A DNA stretch of 64,000 nt from the NCBI RefSeq assembly GCF_016859285.1, contig NC_053411.1, forward strand, positions 4,848,316-4,912,315, read 5' to 3'. The notes beneath the pieces are model-generated. The model made no database searches. It was given only the letters and a program-made list of their open reading frames with translations, and was not told where the DNA came from. Source of the DNA: Xiphias gladius. Taxonomy: Eukaryota; Chordata; Actinopteri; Istiophoriformes; Xiphiidae. A program made the position numbers and the translations under genes. Shown piece after piece: positions 62,058 to 64,000 of the stretch; the first letter of the stretch is position 1; each line of letters starts with the position of its first letter.

Positions 62058-62158
62058 ACAAAAAATATTTTTGCCACAACCCACACAGAAAAGCAAAATA
62101 GCAGATTGAAGAAAACGTCATTAATACTCCGGGTTCCAGTTCCCGTTGCTTCCTGGGT

Positions 62159-63501
62159 CTATCTGCTGGCAGCAGAAATAACACGAGTCTCCACTTCTCT
62201 CTCTGATGCAGGCCTCCTGCTTCTTACTGTTTTTGGAAGGAGGCTCAGCGCTGCAGAGTTCAGGTCATCAGAGCCCAGGTTCTAAAAAAAAAGTATTTAG
62301 AGTCACACACTGCACAACACACTGTTGTTCAGAAACCAGCACAGAATCTGTAAGGCCCATGCTTCCTGGAGTAAAAATCCCTTTTTCAGGACATCCAAAC
62401 AGTTAGTATTTCAGTCGTTTAAGTTATGTTTCAGCATTTGAACGTGCTGCACGTGCGATTATGGTTCAGCATAGTTCAACAAGGGTTATTTTACCTGGTT
62501 TCTTTCAAGATGGAATTCTTCATTTGCAGATAAATGACAAAAGACGAAAAGTCTGATTAGTTAAGTATGACTGAGCAGATACAGTGTGGACTTGTCACAA
62601 CTTCATACAACGTACAACCCGATGTGTAACAAAAAATACATCAGCTTTACCTTTCTGAAGTTTCCTGATTTTAACGGCCAGAACAATGATGACTACAGTG
62701 AGGAAAACAGTCAGACCGGCCAGGATCACACTCATCAGGTTTGTCTCTCCATCAGGCATTTCTACAATAAAAATGATAGATTAAGCTCTGATTTTTCATC
62801 TGGTGGCTCTAGTCATGGTTAATGCTGAAATGACACGCCCTATCGTGACATGCACAAGGGAAAAATCTTAAGAGAGAAAAGGAGAACCTTACTTTCAGTC
62901 TCAAAATCCACTCCATCTTTAGATTCACTATTATCTGCAAAAATCAGGAGGACTAAATTATTTGACAAGTATTGCTTTCTTGTTTGTCTTAGTGCTGTTT
63001 TCACTCTACTGTGACAATAAATTCTAGATACATTATACTGTAAATATGATGAGGAAAAAGAAAACTCTGAAACAGGTTAGACTTAAATACAATCTTACCT
63101 TGAACATTTAAATGTATTGTATTATTAATGATTATGTTTTTGATGATGTAAAATCCACAGAAATACAGTCCTGAGTCCGATAAATCCACTCGCTTGATTT
63201 TAAGAAAGACAGTGGAGACGTCGGAGCTCATTTCAAATCCTTTTTTAAATCCATCGCAGAATGAAGCTTCGCTATCAGACCCGTACATAGAGGCGATACA
63301 GCTGACCGTTGTTTTCTCATCAAGTCTGGACCAAAATGTGTGAGTTGGCTCCTTGGAAATGTTAGAGCACAGCAGTGTGACTTCCTCACCAGGCTGGACC
63401 TCCAAAGTCTGAGACTGAGACACTGAGACAGAGATCCAGCCTGAAACAAAGAGCAGAGACAAGAAGAGAAATAAAGCTGTTATCGAGGTAAAGTTCCTCA
63501 T
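62159..63501 (-). CDS. single-V-domain Ig receptor D, complete, tail tyrosines lost
   Basis: Five exons join in frame: 63501-63099 (leader plus V domain), 62934-62893 (42-bp stalk), 62761-62651 (transmembrane), 62517-62495 (23-bp linker), 62281-62159 (tail and stop). The product is 233 residues. Signal peptide [21 protein letters not shown]-set domain from [20 protein letters not shown] with cysteines in VTLLC and DSGLYFC, and an extra pair in VSCIAS and ASFCDGF. Stalk [14 protein letters not shown] is absent from copy B. Transmembrane [19 protein letters not shown] is uncharged. In the tail, where B has LNYVAL and VVYAAT, D has LNSAAL and VISAAS, so both tyrosines are serine. Leader and V domain are in one exon, unlike B and C. 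Likely a type I surface receptor unable to signal through tail phosphotyrosine; ligand unknown. The 23-bp linker acceptor is the least certain boundary. Confidence 0.82.
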
Positions 63502-63548
63502 TGTGCGTTTAATCGTGTCACTGCCGAGATCGTCTGAACCACCAAGCT

Positions 63549-63570
63549 CTTATAAAGGGGCTTGAAGGGG
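63549..63570 (-). promoter_or_regulatory. TATA-like and GC box upstream of receptor D
   Basis: The minus strand reads CCTTTATAAG about 50 bp before the receptor D ATG, with GGGGCGGGG on the plus strand just beyond it. The spacing fits a core promoter with a very short 5' UTR. Confidence 0.45.
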
Positions 63571-63574
63571 CGGG

Positions 63575-64000
63575 GTGTCTGTTGTTTTTAATCTTGCCCA
63601 TCACACCTACCTGCCATTGTAATGCAATGAAATGTCACATCTGCATCAGATGCTGAGACAAAAGTTGCCACCAAGAACTGCAGAATAATAAGGATCAACT
63701 TCTCAGCGGCTCCCACTGTTTTATACAAGTATCGTCACCTAATCCAACTTTCAACAGTCTGGTAAGACATGAAATATGAGAGGAAAAACAAAGCGAAGGG
63801 ACCTGTGGCATCACACCTTTATGATCGATGCTGTTTTCTATGGATGCATCGTCTGGGTTCATTCTGAAGATGTTCAGTGGGACAGATGTCATGTGTCCAA
63901 TGATCATCCACCAATGAATGGATCCCAGATAATAATGTTGTCAATGGATTAATTCACTCTACATCCTCAAGAAAGTCGTATTCCAAATGTCTGTTTCAAT
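63575..64000. other. flank upstream of receptor D
   Basis: No exon, repeat unit or known motif recognised up to the window edge. Confidence 0.5.

Overview
The window is vertebrate nuclear DNA, most likely from a spiny-rayed (percomorph-type) teleost. The evidence is multi-exon genes with GT-AG introns, long (CA)n/(GT)n tracts, fish-type Tc1 transposons, and protein-coding exons that match vertebrate families but with fish-like divergence. No rRNA, tRNA, CRISPR or prokaryotic gene organisation was seen. One 500-N assembly gap lies at 58686-59185.

Layout, left to right. (1) 990-7071, minus: the first two coding exons of a DOCK-D (zizimin) Rho-GEF, best matched to dock11; the rest of the gene lies left of the window. 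(2) 8780-12180, minus: a complete nine-exon haus4 (augmin subunit), including one GC-AG intron. (3) 14867-29471, plus: a complete 17-exon fxr2 (fragile-X-related RNA-binding protein) with a promoter that carries four evenly spaced CCAAT boxes, a long 3' UTR, and a Tc1 transposon in intron 6. (4) 37472-38607 and 46570-47725, plus: two tandem RBM4-like genes with two RRMs and a proline/arginine/tyrosine-rich tail but no zinc knuckle, each with a 3' UTR intron just after the stop. (5) 44218-44766, minus, between them: tifa, the FHA adaptor of TRAF6 signalling. (6) 51.5-63.5 kb, all minus: a tandem cluster of single-V-domain immunoglobulin-superfamily membrane receptors. Two look complete (B at 56740-57967, D at 62159-63501) and two are broken or partial (A at 51554-52510, C at 59335-59714); repeated 3' flanking blocks suggest further lost copies.

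How the parts relate. fxr2 and the RBM4-like pair are RNA-binding regulators of translation and splicing. haus4 serves spindle microtubule nucleation. dock11 activates Cdc42-type GTPases. tifa and the receptor cluster are immune genes. Nothing in the sequence shows that these genes act in one pathway. The receptor cluster is the accessory, fast-evolving part of the window: one complete copy keeps an ITIM-like tail, while the other complete copy has lost both tail tyrosines and appears to use the 3' end of a former leader intron as signal-peptide coding sequence. Exon coordinates were read by hand from splice consensus plus homology recalled from memory; no alignment or database search was run.
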